Source: Leucaena leucocephala
Taxonomy: Eukaryota > Streptophyta > Magnoliopsida > Fabales > Fabaceae
DNA: 64,000 bases
Assembly (NCBI GenBank): GCA_037074615.1
Contig: CM073527.1
Span: 9,078,848-9,142,847, forward strand
Direction: 5' to 3'
The position numbers were made by a program, and so were the translations under genes. Of this stretch, positions 46,888-58,330 are shown one piece after another (position 1 is the first letter of the stretch; each line of letters opens with the position of its first letter). A model generated the notes under the pieces. It was not told the DNA's origin. It saw only the letters and a program-made list of their open reading frames with translations, and made no database searches.

Positions 46888-47657
46888 TGTGTTTGTTTGG
46901 ATAAGATTTTTTTAAAAATACTTATGGAAAAAGGGGTTTATAGACAGTTTTTAGAAAATAATTTTAAAAAAAATATATAAAAAATAATTTTAAATAAATG
47001 AGTGTCTGGATAATTATTAACAGAAAGGATTTTGTGATTAGTAAATTACCAAAAAAATATGTAATATAAAATGATAAAGTAAAATGTATAATTTTTATTT
47101 TATATGTGAATAAAATAGTAAATAATATATATATAATTTATTAGGTAAGTAAGAAGAAATAATTAGTAATAAGTTATTAAATAAGTAATTTTATTTATAT
47201 ATTATTTTATTATACATATATTTATATTAAATCATGTAACTATGACAACCAAATGAAGCTGAAGGACAGAAGAGACGACAAATGAAGCTGGAAGAAGAGC
47301 AAACTGAAGGAGAGAAGAGAAGACAAATGAAACTAGAAGAAGAAGCCCTTATAAGGAAAAGAAGAGTAGGAGAAAGCATAAGTCAAGAGAAAGAGTAATG
47401 AATGAGGGATGAGATAGAGGACTTCCTCAAACAGTGGAGAGAGAAAAAAGTAAGGGTAAATTAATATTTTTATCCTCAAAAATTTTTTTATTGTATTAAA
47501 AGCTAGTCCTACCAGTTTATCTGAAACTATATTTTAAACCATAATTTTTTCTAAAAGTACTTATGGACAAATATGATGTTCGTTTAAAAAAAATTTAAAC
47601 TAAAATTTAAGCCAGAAGCCCTTTAAAACTATGATTATAAAAGTTTCCAAACAAGCC
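46888..47657. mobile_element. MITE, GTGTGTTTGG family, long copy
   Basis: The ends TGTGTTTGTTTGG (46888) and CCAAACAAGCC (47647-47657) are inverted, and CTA lies outside both (46885-46887 and 47658-47660). A 3-bp duplication would fit the PIF/Harbinger type. Inside, a GAAGA-rich segment holds a diverged tandem repeat of about 45 bp (47250-47345; AAATGAAGCTGGAAGAAGAG). No coding capacity. Confidence 0.65.
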
Positions 47658-48180
47658 CTATAGCTTAAAAATTTTAAAAGAATGCATTATAAACTTAAAA
47701 AGTTGACTTGTAAATAAATTTGTAAAATTTGAATAGTCAATGCAAAAATTGTGTAAATTCACTTGTAAATCTACAATGTTACTCTTAAAGCTAAAATTTT
47801 GACTTCTTAAATTATTAATCTTTTAGAGATTTGTTTAGAGATTTATTTCTAAATTTAATATGTTTGACTTTAATCTTAAGAATTTACTTATAAATATGCT
47901 AAATTTAACTTTTAAATATTAAAGTATTAATATTGTATGAGGTTGACTCTTGTACATCTGTGATGTTTGATTTGTAAATATTCAAGTATTAATATTTCAA
48001 TAAAAATATTTTTTAAAAAGGTACTTTTAGATTGGTTAACATTGGTTCATTGAATGGTCAACAATCGCCAGCGTTAATCCACGCTAACCAATATTTAAAT
48101 GGAGATGGTCAACTAAAATTTATTTATGTGTTCAAAATATAAGATTACAAAAAAAATCTCTTCATAGAGAATATTGAACA
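47658..48180. other. AT-rich spacer, nothing recognised
   Basis: No gene, RNA or repeat end was identified. Confidence 0.35.
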
Positions 48181-48513
48181 TGTTATAAAAATAAGAGAAA
48201 AATAAAAAAGTTATAGAGAAAAAAATAATAAGACAAGAGATTAAGTGGAGAAATAAGAGAGTATTCTTTATTCACTTATATATTCATATTGTACAAATAT
48301 CTTGTGTATGTCCTCTATTTATAGGCCTCAACTATTAAAGACTAAATTACAAATGAATAAAGATAAATTTAATGACATTAACAATAAAAAACTCCTCTAA
48401 AGTCATTCATTGAGGATGTTATAGGTTTATGACAGAGAAGATAAAATCCTAAGAATAATTCTAAGAGCTAAGGGTTATCAACATCCACACATACATGTAA
48501 TATTTATAATACT
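48181..48513 (-). repeat. 3' LTR of an antisense copia element related to copia B
   Basis: On the minus strand a purine-rich CATCAAAAGGGAG (48514-48526) is followed by TATTATAAATATT and the LTR ends TTATAACA at 48181. Upstream of the tract, the minus strand reads ACTGGATTTTCCTACTAAAG and similar words repeated with spacing. The same kind of text precedes the copia B 3' LTR (29560-29670). TATAAATAGAGGAC near 48314-48327 is a likely promoter. Confidence 0.65.
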
Positions 48514-50502
48514 CCCTTTTGATGTCCATGACAAGTATTATACCTCATTAAAACTCTAGTAAGAAAAATCAAGTAGGACAAAAATTTAGTGAAGGAAAAA
48601 AAGTACATAATATATATTGAAAATGCCTTACTAAAAACTTTAGTAGGAAAATCCAGTGAGATAAAACATTAGCTAAGAAAAAATAGTATAGCATAATCTT
48701 TACTCCTTTGATGATAATATCATATTTACTTCTCCTTATTACTATATATTTTTATCCCTTGATGATAATATTGGCTTTTCAATATCACTTTATCAATAGA
48801 ATATAATATTTTCTCAACTGAATTATTTCCAATACTTTTTGTGCATATCTTTATTTTAGCTGAATCATGCATAATGTATTATTATCATATTTTTTTTCAA
48901 CATATCTTCTAAATATATTGAATTATTAACACACGATTCACCTGGCTAATGCATTCAAATCTTAATTTCATTATCCATTATGTACTTGCAAAACTTAATT
49001 TTACCAATACAATTATAACATGCAATACTAACACAAAAGATAAATATAATAAAATAAATATGACTTTTGGTCCATTAAATTTAATATATTTTTATAAACA
49101 AAATAAAGATTCTAAAATCATTAGGTATTCAACTCTAAATATTTTCTTTATATGCTTTAGACATTTTAAATCCTTAAAAATTATCATGTAAATTTTACTA
49201 TTTAGTGAGTCATATGCATAGGCTATAACAATATATATTATACGCATATTTTATTTTCTTATAATGTCAGACTAATAATATATATAAAAATTATTGCATG
49301 TACTACAGAATAATATTTTTCATCATAATTATCATTAGCTTTTGTGAAATTTTTTATTTTCACATAAATGATTCTATACTTTATATTTCAGATGTTTAGA
49401 CTATATATCTATAATTTTCACATATTGAAATAATATAATTCTATTTTCATTACATCTTTGCCCTTTTACTTTTTCTTTTGGCCAAACATATTTTTTTGTC
49501 TACTTCACATGACATATCTACATATAAAATTCTTATTTGATCACATGATATTATTATCAAAATCGTTATCCATAACTTTATCTTTTCAGTCCATTTTTCT
49601 TTTTTTGATATAACTTATAGAAATCTCTTTATTACATTTTAGTTACTTGAACCTCTTTTGAGGTTTTTGCAAGTAGTCATGTCTTTGCACTCTTCTAGAG
49701 TACATGCCTCCTCAATATGATCATCTTAATTGTATTTTTCTCTATTTTCAAGATTATATTTGAAACTGATTACTATTTTATGCTTTAGGCATGTATCACT
49801 TTTATTTATAGTAATTGAAGAATTTTCAGTTGGAATTTTAGGTCGGTAATTGAATTAAGCTGATATTTTGCAATATTTTATTTATACAATATTTGATGAA
49901 CTTATAGTTTATACTACTATAGCTGAGGATATACCTTTAATAATAATGCATTCCATTTGTTTATCTTCTCTAACTACTCTCCCCCTTATATTGAGAAAAC
50001 TTTGTCAAATGACAATTAACTAATTTTGTAGTATAAGTTTTCTAAATCAATTTGTTTCATTTAGAAATATCCTTGTATTTCATTTAGAGATAAACAAGAA
50101 AGAAGTTCTTACTCAATATTAATCTCAACTTTATTTAAATATACATCTATGTGTATTGTGATTGATCAATATTTTAATAAATATTACACATTTAAAAATA
50201 TATGACTCCGGACCAAAAACTCTTTTTATTGGGAGAATTTATTGGCTTGATATGTATATATGCCTCAATATATCAAATTAAATATGTCAACATTGAAATA
50301 TAAATCTTGTTCTCAAAAGTATTGATCCAATTACCTATAGAGGTATTAATAAATGATTCTCATATTCTAGAAATTGTGCCCTCAATATAATGATTATATT
50401 TATTCAAAGAATCTTACAAAATTCTAGTTGCAAACTCATAATAATATTATATATAATCATCTTATAGATGTATCTATCAAATTTATTAAATATTTGTATA
50501 GC
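48514..50502 (-). other. Degenerate DNA next to the antisense LTR
   Basis: The first 200 bases (48514-48700) match the pre-LTR non-coding part of copia B-like elements. The rest may be decayed internal copia DNA, but no coding motif is legible. A frame at 48949-49191 (plus) has no domain. Confidence 0.4.
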
Positions 50503-52520
50503 TCAATCATATCATGATTTTTTCTATCCATATAAGACTGATAGAGAAAAAAAGGTTGGGAGAGGATTGTGATATTGACTAAAAGAAAAGATAATATTTA
50601 GATCAAGTTTAAGTTAGGAAAAGAAAAGAAGGGATATAAATATAATTTAGCAAAAAGTTAAATATATAAAATTCAAGGGAAAATGGAAAAGGGACCTAAG
50701 TGGAATTTTAATATTTCAAGTACTAAACTAGAATTTCAAAATATATAGTAAGAGACTAAAGTGAAATTTGACTAAGTAGAAATTTTATCAAATTCAAGGA
50801 TAAATTCGTAATTAAGTAGAAATTGAGCTAGAAATGGGCAAAAACTGCCTAAAAATGTTACAATCTCAAATTTTATTAGTAAATAGAAGATAGAATTTAG
50901 GCTAGACAAATCTCTCATAATTCTGATTTAAGGTCCCGATAAATTGATATTAATTTATGAAGTCTAGAAATTAAAACAGGACCTTCTGGACCTTAGAATA
51001 AGATAAAATTTTATAAAAAAAAATCTTATAATTATTATAAGAATTTATAAATTTGACGTAACTCAAAAAGGAATAATGTAAAATTTATTATATAATTTAA
51101 GGTGAAAATAGACACAGATAAAAGGATTAAAAGAGACATAAAATTTTTATCAGGATTTATAAATCTAAAAAAATTATGAGATTTTGAAAAAAAAAATTAT
51201 TTTATACTAGAACAAATTTCTAAAAATATAAGAAATATTAAAATAATTATATAAAATTTATCTAAAAAATTAGAGTGATTTATGATATCGGTATAAGAAA
51301 TAAAAAGATGTACTTTGGGAATTGTGCCAAATTAATGAATTGGACTTGGACAATTCCAAAATGGCATCTTGTAGCAGCCCAAGATATCAAGAAAATTGTC
51401 ATGTGGCTAAATGGATTTTTAAGGGTATTTTTATAAAAAAGAAAAAGACAAAGGAAGGAAGGAAATTTTAAGGAAGTTTCAAATGATGCAAGGTGGCCAT
51501 GTAAGATGCCTTCTTGGATCCCACAAGGTGCCACATGGAGAGCATAACAAGGAGAAAGAGTTATCCCATGTGCTTCTTTATATTAAAATAATAAAATAAT
51601 TACGTTAATTATTATTAAAATTTAATTAATCAAAAAACTAACCAATCAAATTTAAGATTAAGGGTTTAAATAATTATGAACTTGAAGGGTATTTTAGTCC
51701 TAAAGCCTTTAAAATTTAACTATAAATAACCCCCCCTTTGAAGCACAAAACCGTGAGCACTTGAGAAGCCTTGGGGAGGTTCTTGCCAATTGAAAACTCA
51801 AACAATTCCATAGCAAATCAAGGTACCTAGAGATCAAGCAAGTTAGGGATTAAGATAAATAATCTTTTTAGTTCTTATATATATGTTTTGGAATATTGAA
51901 ACATAGGTTCTAACGATTAGAAAGTGAATTTTTGTCCTTGAACTATGGCTAGCCGAATCTAGAAAGAAATAAAGGAAGAAGAAAAACAAGTTAGAAGTAT
52001 TAAATATTAACTTATATAGGCTTAAATTGTTGGTTATTGTTTGAATTAATTGTGTAATCATTGAAATCCCAATTTATGTAACCTTTCAACCTAGGACATA
52101 ATTGAATGGAGAAGTTTTAATTTTAATAATCTAATAATTCCATTAAATTTATATGATAATTTTGTGTAGGATTGAATATGATTGAAACTTTGGAAATGTT
52201 AAAATTGAAAATGGGAAAATCTATTACTAACAATGATTTAGAATTTTATAATTTTTATGTTTTCAATAGATTTAAAATAAAAAATTATGTAGGTTGTTTA
52301 AGTAAGATCAAAGTCTTAGAAGTATTGAAATTAAAAAAAAGATTTTTTTAGAAAGTTATATGCATTGTTTCTATTTATGTCCATATCTGAAGGAAACATT
52401 GGAATTTTAAAATTCTAAATTCATAATTGGATTTCTTGGACAAAATTGTGTGAAATATAGTCAATGCACAAATTAATTCAAAGGAAAGGCAATTAACCAC
52501 AAATAAAAAAAAAGTTAGAG
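50503..52520 (+). repeat. Diverged copy of the 16.8 kb LTR family, forward, 3'-truncated
   Basis: It starts near ATCATATCATGATTTT and follows the same order of phrases as 16827-18960: GGGACCTAAG, CAAAAACTGCCTAAAAATG (compare 17105), TATAAATAACCCCCCC (51721) and GGAAAACTCAA-like leader words. The match fades after about 52515. It is more AT-rich than the 16.8 kb copy, as expected of decay. Confidence 0.7.
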
Positions 52521-52586
52521 GTTTGTCAGTTTTGGAGAATGAAACTAAGTTATTGAGTTAAGTTCAAAGCTTAATTAGTATGGATT

Positions 52587-52875
52587 GTGTAACATATTAC
52601 TTTTATATGTCTTAAGAACTATTCAATAGTATTTAGAATTACTTAAATATTTATTGAAATTCAATTATAAAATCTAGAATTTTCATGCTATATGGGTACT
52701 ATTCATTTGGTGTTTCTAAATTTGAAGACAAATTTCAAAAAATGATAAATAATTCAAGAAAAATCGAAATAAAGTAGTTTAAAAGAATACTCAAAGCTAA
52801 CAATGAATTTTAAGAGAAAAATAATTCTTAAACCAAATGATTAGCTAATAAATATAGTTTTAACACCAAATATCA
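52587..52875 (-). repeat. Same LTR family, inverted fragment
   Basis: Read forward it begins TGTAACATATTACTTTTATA, which matches the reverse complement of the 3' end of the 16.8 kb LTR. It continues in that order to AAACCAAATGATTAGCTAAT, which mirrors the text near 19930-19955. It lies tail-to-tail with the forward fragment ending at about 52520. Confidence 0.7.
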
Positions 52876-52927
52876 CTGTTCATTAGATCAAAAAAATACG
52901 TAAGTATTTCTCATAGTAAAATAGCGT

Positions 52928-53075
52928 GTCCATATGAAAATTTATAAATTCTAATTTTAACAACTAACAATATCAAAGTAACAAATGTCCATATGAAAAT
53001 TTAAAAATCCTAATTTTAACAACTAAAAATAGTAAAATAATAAGTGTTCATATAAAAATATACAAATCTTAATTT
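52928..53075. repeat. Tandem repeat, about 60-bp unit
   Basis: TGTCCATATGAAAATTTA followed by CTAATTTTAACAACTAA occurs at 52928 and 52987, with a third weaker copy from 53046 (TGTTCATATAAAAATATA). Two and a half units. Confidence 0.8.
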
Positions 53076-53890
53076 ACATTGTAAGAACTTACACAAAATT
53101 TACAAGTATGTATATAAGTAAATTTACATGTACACACATGTATTTTAATAGCTAACAATAGCAAAATAATAAGTATAACAGGAGAATTTACCTAATAAAT
53201 ATGAGCAACTTGATCTAAGTTTAGTCTGTAAATATTATATTTTAACAAATGACAATTTCATTAGAAGTAAAATGTAGTTGTGTAGAATAAAGCAACGTTG
53301 GATTTTCAAAGCACTACAAGTATATCTGTATATGGTCTTAGCTCAATAATAAAGAAGAATGGAAAGTAAGGAGAGGATTTTGCCAGTTTGTCGAAAATAG
53401 TAAAGATAGAGATTAATAGGTTTGAGTGTCTTAGAGTACACAACACGTATTCAAGGAAGGCAATTCCTATGTAGGTTGTCTTGCCAGTCTTAACTTTGAA
53501 TTAAGAGATGTGGTTACAATTTTTAAGAATCCACCTCAGAAAGTCAACAACTTTTTTTTTCATCTAGATCATCAGAGTTTTATCTCGATTATATTTAGAT
53601 TTGACCTGCGTCATCCATCTAGTTATGATGGGTGAGTATTTTATGAAGATTTTCTATATACGTTAAGACTTAAACTCGAGATCTCGCTTAAATAATACTA
53701 AATTACTTACTATTTAAACTAACCTCTATTAATAAAAAGTGAACAACTTGTATATGTACTATACGGGTGTTGCATCCCACATACTGTTTTAATGGAATAA
53801 TATGGGCTGAGGCCCCATACTTTAAAAAAAGAAGAACAAGGTGAAGAAAGGAGAAATTATCCAATACTATAAATATAAAAATATACCTAT
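53076..53890. other. AT-rich spacer
   Basis: 53640-53700 has ACTCGAGATCTCGCTTAAAT followed by AATACTAAA, a tail-like phrase of SINE-type repeats. No gene was found. Confidence 0.35.
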
Positions 53891-53898
53891 AGTTTATA
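53891..53898. repeat. 8-bp target-site duplication AGTTTATA (left)
   Basis: AGTTTATA directly precedes the element at 53899 and is repeated at 56461-56468. Eight bases is the length produced by hAT transposases. Confidence 0.85.
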
Positions 53899-54310
53899 GT
53901 AGGGGTGTGCATGGGCAGGGCAGCCCTCTGCCTGGTGCCCTGCCCAAAAAAAGCATGGGCTACATTTTGCAGCTCGATCCCCAGCTCTGCCCGATAAAAG
54001 CCCTAACAGTTTTGGGCTGGATATGAGCGGGCTGGGCATGCCCGAGTCGTGAGTCATGCTCATGTTGTGAAAAAAATCTGCAATTATGAACTTCTAAAAT
54101 AATACTATATTCATATATCTTTAAGAGTTAAATAATATCTATAATCCACTAAGAATAAGACAATAAAGATAATAATTAAAATCTTGAGATCCATTACATA
54201 TAAAAAATTAATGTGGCCTCTAAAAAGATTATAAATCTTGTTTAATGTGCAATTGATTCATTAAAACCTATGCATTTATATATCCTCACACATAGTTTTG
54301 CGCTACATAC

Positions 54311-55427
54311 CTCAACCAAGGCACTATATCTCCGATCGAGTTTTGCTGTCATGTGGAGAGACTTGGAATGTAAAGGAGAATTTCCCCCCAACAACTATAA
54401 GTGTACGACATTGTAGTCTCTTCAATCCTTCTGTAAGGTCCAGTCTCCTAAAACAAGCTTAATGCACATGATATGGCTGCCAATTCACAGACTGAAGAAG
54501 AACAAATGCACACACAAAACAAATTAAACATCAGAATCGAATATGTTAAGCAGATGTTACCGATTAATTGCTTGAAGAAACCGCAAGACATTTGTGCTCT
54601 TCCTCTCATCGAGCAACTGGAAAATAAGCATAAAAGTAACCTGGTGTAAGCCTTAGTAAATATATTAAATAAATAAAGAACATTGAAATAAGTACTAACA
54701 ATCAGATTTAAGTAACAGGGCAATACAAGGCAAAGTAAGTAGTAACTAAATTTGCATAACACTGACTTTTCTGCAAGCTTGAACTATCTCTGATTCTGGA
54801 ACTTCCAAATTACCACAGAATTCCTGTAATTGGTTTCCAAAAAAGAATTATAGCAAATCAAATAAAAGATGTGAGAGAAAGAAAGAGAACACAAGGTACA
54901 GGGATAAAACCCCGGCATTACATCATTATACCTCGCTTAAATATCGTTTAAGCAAGCAATCTTTCAGCAAACCACACATGCCATAAAAATATAAATTTGA
55001 CATCACCTAAAAATTAAACATGAACTCGGATAAAATGGTGAACTTTTAACTCATGAATTAATTAGTCAAGTAGAGTGCGTACAGCTCATTAGGAGAAACT
55101 CTGTAAATAATAATTTTAAGACTGAATGAAATAAATATACAACGAAATCAACTAACTTACAGACCTCTTGTCCAGGAGGACTGATATGATATATGCAGAA
55201 GTTGTGAAGCAGCAAAGATGCTACTTTCGAACAGAAAAATAATCCTTGAAAACATGACAAGTCTGCATCAAAACAAAGGATAATAAATTCTCAAAAAATA
55301 TAAAATTCAAAACAAGAATAATAGACTATTTGAGTGCTAAATCTGGATAAGTAATGAGGGCAGGCTTATCTTGATCCCCATACACTATAACAGACACTGA
55401 GCCACAGCCAGTTCGAATACGATGTTT
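54311..55427 (-). pseudogene. NDL: N-MYC downregulated-like (NDL/NDRG) gene fragment, captured
   Basis: Six exons on the minus strand match plant NDL proteins, alpha/beta-hydrolase-fold proteins without a working catalytic triad that interact with G-protein beta-gamma and affect auxin transport. Exon A (55427-55328): GCGSVSVIVYGDQDKPALIT. B (55262-55165): SCFQGLFFCSKVASLLLHNF, then ISPPGQE. C (55006-54932): MSNLYFYGMCGLLKDCLLKR. D (54823-54767): CGNLEVPESEIVQACRK. E (54616-54561): LLDERKSTNVLRFLQAINR. F (54447-54311): DLTEGLKRLQCRTLI, then a one-base shift and SPLHSKSLHMTAKLDRRYSA. The exons for the middle (about 75-80 residues between ISPPGQE and MSNLYFY) and the C-terminal part are absent. 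The exon A donor is lost. It cannot encode NDL. Confidence 0.88.
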
Positions 55428-55927
55428 CTGAAACAACAAACCAAAATATGTTTAGAGCAGACACACACAAAAACAAGAGAGAAAGGCACAAAGAAAAAGA
55501 AAACTTGGCGAAGGAAAATATATTACCAAAAAGAGGACCATCAAAACAATAAAGGGGAAAAGAACCGAACGCCATTCCATTTTGGAATGAAACGTTTCTT
55601 GTTCTTCCTAACGTTGGAAATCAGATAGCAAATCAAAATACTTGACCAATCAATATTCAGTTACATTAAGACAAACAGCCCCAAGTAACATATAAAATTT
55701 ACTTCCCTCAATTTCTGTCACATATTTTCTCAGGCGAACTTAAACGACCTAACCCAGAAAACAAAATGCAACACAACATACTTTCCACAATCATCCCAGA
55801 AGATACTAAGAACAATAATAAAGACCCAATTAAAAGAAAAGCTCGAATTAATCGATCCATTTCAAAGCTTCAACAGTTAAACCCAAGACACAAAAAAGTG
55901 CAAACTGAGAGGGAGGGAGAGAAGGAG

Positions 55928-56240
55928 GCATAAAATATGTGCTGAGTAACCGGTGGCCTATTACCAAGATTGAGGAGGGATATAGTACCTAAAAAAGACT
56001 CCGCGATTAGAAGGAAATGTGCTGAACTAGGCTCTCCTTCTTTGAATGATTTGTACAGATATGGCAATCAAGAGAGGAGGTTTTGGTAGAGCTTCAGCGT
56101 GGGTAAAGTGATGAAGTGGAAGGCGGAACTGCATAAGCAAAATCGTTAGTTCAGGGAGAGGAATTGATAGTCGGCGCGGCGCCTCGGCAGGAGAAAATAA
56201 TGAACCCTAGGCGAAGCCCCGAACGCAATGCTTGAACTCT
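55928..56240 (-). other. Probable 5' leader exon of the captured NDL gene
   Basis: On the minus strand 56240-55970 is less AT-rich and pyrimidine-rich, without a long frame, and ends at a CAATCTTG|GTAATA donor-like site (near 55965). It looks like an NDL 5' UTR exon and perhaps promoter-proximal DNA. No NDL N-terminal Met was identified. Confidence 0.45.
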
Positions 56241-56468
56241 GCGTCTGCGATGGGAGAAAACAAGTGAATGGTTAATAGTGATGTGTATTGTTAAATTAAT
56301 AACCGGATCGGGTCAAACGGACAGGGCAAATATCTCTGCCTGATGCCTAGTCTTACTCAAAATTACCTATTTTTTTAACCATTTTTTACTGGGTTGGGCA
56401 GGACATTTTTTGGCCGGGACCGGGTAGACACACCGGGCCATGGGCATCTTGCACACCCTTAGTTTATA

Positions 56469-56700
56469 AGTTCAGTTGGTTAAGAGGTGAGATATGCGCT
56501 CATTTAGAGCGTGTTCAATTTTTAGGGGGTATTACTTTATTGTAATTCTAGTCACGGTACTTGGAAAGTCATCCTAACTCTTGGGTGCCTAGGTTTATAC
56601 ATGAGGGTAATAGACAGCTCGCCCGACATTGGTATCGCCTAGAAGAAAGGGAGACTTCGCCCTGCTTTTAGATCGTAGGTGAGTCTAACCCTTTTCTAAA
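56469..56700 (+). repeat. SINE-like repeat
   Basis: AGTTGGTTAAGAGGTGAGAT (A-box-like) is followed by GAGCGTGTTCAATTTTT (weak B box), a body, and the tail GGTGAGTCTAACCCTTTTCT. The tail recurs as GGTAGACTCAACCCCTTTCT at 59246-59265 with an A-rich end. This fits a tRNA-derived SINE. Confidence 0.5.
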
Positions 56701-57880
56701 AATTTTTATACAAAAAAAAATAGAAAAAATAAATATGCAAATATACCAATAAGAGATGACACATATGATAAGGAAAATGCTCGTATCCCACAAAAATGTG
56801 AGTTTAATTCATGTTGCCATCGTGAGGGTTCCTTTAGTAGGCGATCACGTAAGTCCCATGTAAGTACTCCTTAAGCCCTGAGGCTGTGCTCTGACTTTAG
56901 TAGGGAATCGGTGTCAGACTTACTTAAATTTTTTTTGTATAAAAAATGTAAATATTACCAATGAAATTTTTTTAGAAAATCTTATCAAATCATGAAGTGA
57001 AGCAGTGAACAACCTGAACATATATAGACTTTAAATTACAAATAAAAAAGCTAATAGGAACCTAAATTCATATGTTGCTTACTTTGGGATATGATTCCCA
57101 AAAGAGGGCGATATATATATATATATATATATGAAATAAAGTAAATTGACGGCACTCCTATGCTTCGTATGCTTCGTGGCCAAATGAATTTCTTAAACCA
57201 ATTCACATTGGCACCTCTCGATGCCAAATTTACCCTAAAAAAACAATGTTGTCAGAATTTGAAAAGAATCTTCTCACACTAACTATTAGAACCTTTCCTT
57301 CTTACAAGGCTGCCATACCTGAGACTTTGCAACCCTCATTTCTCCTTCCTTTTCTTGAAGTACACTAACAAATAACCTGAGCTCTGAATTGGTAGGGACG
57401 CTATAATTGAAGAATCGAAGCCCAGATTCAAAGAACTTTGTGGTTGAAGAACGAGGTTGAGGAGCTGTTGACCGTCTGATCTGATGAGTATCCCATGATT
57501 TCAAATCATTGAATTGAATCAGTAGATGGGAAAGTTTTTGCGGTAAGAGGAACATAAATCGGGGTTCAGTGGAAGAGAAATTAGTGTGGAGGAAAATTGA
57601 ATTAGACTGGAAAAAAATTTCTCGGAGTTCTTTCTTCTCGAGGATGTTCCGAACTAGAAAAAAAAGATTTTAAGAGAAGTTAATCAAATCTTAAAATATT
57701 ATTTATATTAATTAATTAATTATTGGCCTGGTGTTGCTATCTAATATTAATTAGACTAAAGCTAGTTGTCCCCTCCCGCCCAGGAGGTTTTCAATCTCTT
57801 CACGTTAGTCGAGAATGTACTAACATAAATAATAAAATATTAAACTCCCACCCTCACTAAATTGGAGGTTTTATCCAATT
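56701..57880. other. Spacer with AT microsatellite
   Basis: 56790-56930 has SINE-like words (GTAGGCGATCACGTAAGTCC). An (AT)n run lies at 57111-57133. A minus frame at 57286-57555 has no recognised domain. Confidence 0.35.
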
Positions 57881-58330
57881 TGTTGATTTGATAAGCGCTA
57901 GATTAATTTTTAGAAAATAAATTATAAAAAAATATATTTTAAAAAATAGATTTTAGAAAGAATAGATTTTAAAAATAAAAATATTTAAATAATTAATAAT
58001 AAAATTACTTTTCATATTAGTAAATTATTAAAAATAATATAATTTAATTAAAAATAGGAGAGAAGAGAGAGGAAAGAGAAAATATGGTGAAGGAGAGAGA
58101 TGAGAAAGGAGAGGAGAGAGGTGAGAGATGAGAGATGAGAGAGTATATAAGAAAAAATATGAGTAAAATAGTAATTGGATAGTCTATAAGCTCTTATATT
58201 GTTCTAGAAGTTATTTTCAGTAATTTATTCAAAACCATAATTTTAAATCAAATTTTAGTCAAAATTATTTTTAAATAAAAATAACTATTTATTTTAAAAA
58301 AAAATAAATTAAGTTTTTGTCCTAAAGGAA
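57881..58330. mobile_element. MITE-family copy, reversed
   Basis: The GAGAGA-rich centre (58060-58150) is followed by AATAGTAATTGGATAGTCTA and TAAGCTCTTATATTGTTCTA, the reverse complement of phrases in the copies at 2820-2870 and 61410-61450. The ends are worn. Confidence 0.5.

Larger units (their letters stand above)
53899..56460. mobile_element. hAT-like non-autonomous element carrying an NDL gene fragment
   Basis: The 2562-bp element starts GTAGGGGTGTGCATGGGC and ends GCATCTTGCACACCCTT, so the ends share an inverted core GGGTGTGC. An identical 8-bp direct repeat flanks it. Both subterminal regions (53910-54060 and 56290-56450) are G+C-rich with GGGC/GCCC words, unlike the AT-rich interior. 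No transposase is present. The interior is a host gene segment with introns on the minus strand (54311-56240). Such cargo-bearing elements depend on a transposase supplied in trans. The hAT class is inferred from the duplication length and ends. Confidence 0.8.

Noticed and set aside
47250..47345. CRISPR-like or satellite array
   Set aside because: The repeat is a two-unit diverged GAAGA-rich tandem in a MITE, with no spacers of constant size.
55870..56067. 65-codon minus frame at 55870
   Set aside because: Overlaps the leader-like part of the captured NDL segment and does not match an NDL N terminus.
57286..57555. 89-codon minus frame at 57286
   Set aside because: Looks protein-like in parts but no family, splice border or second exon supports it.
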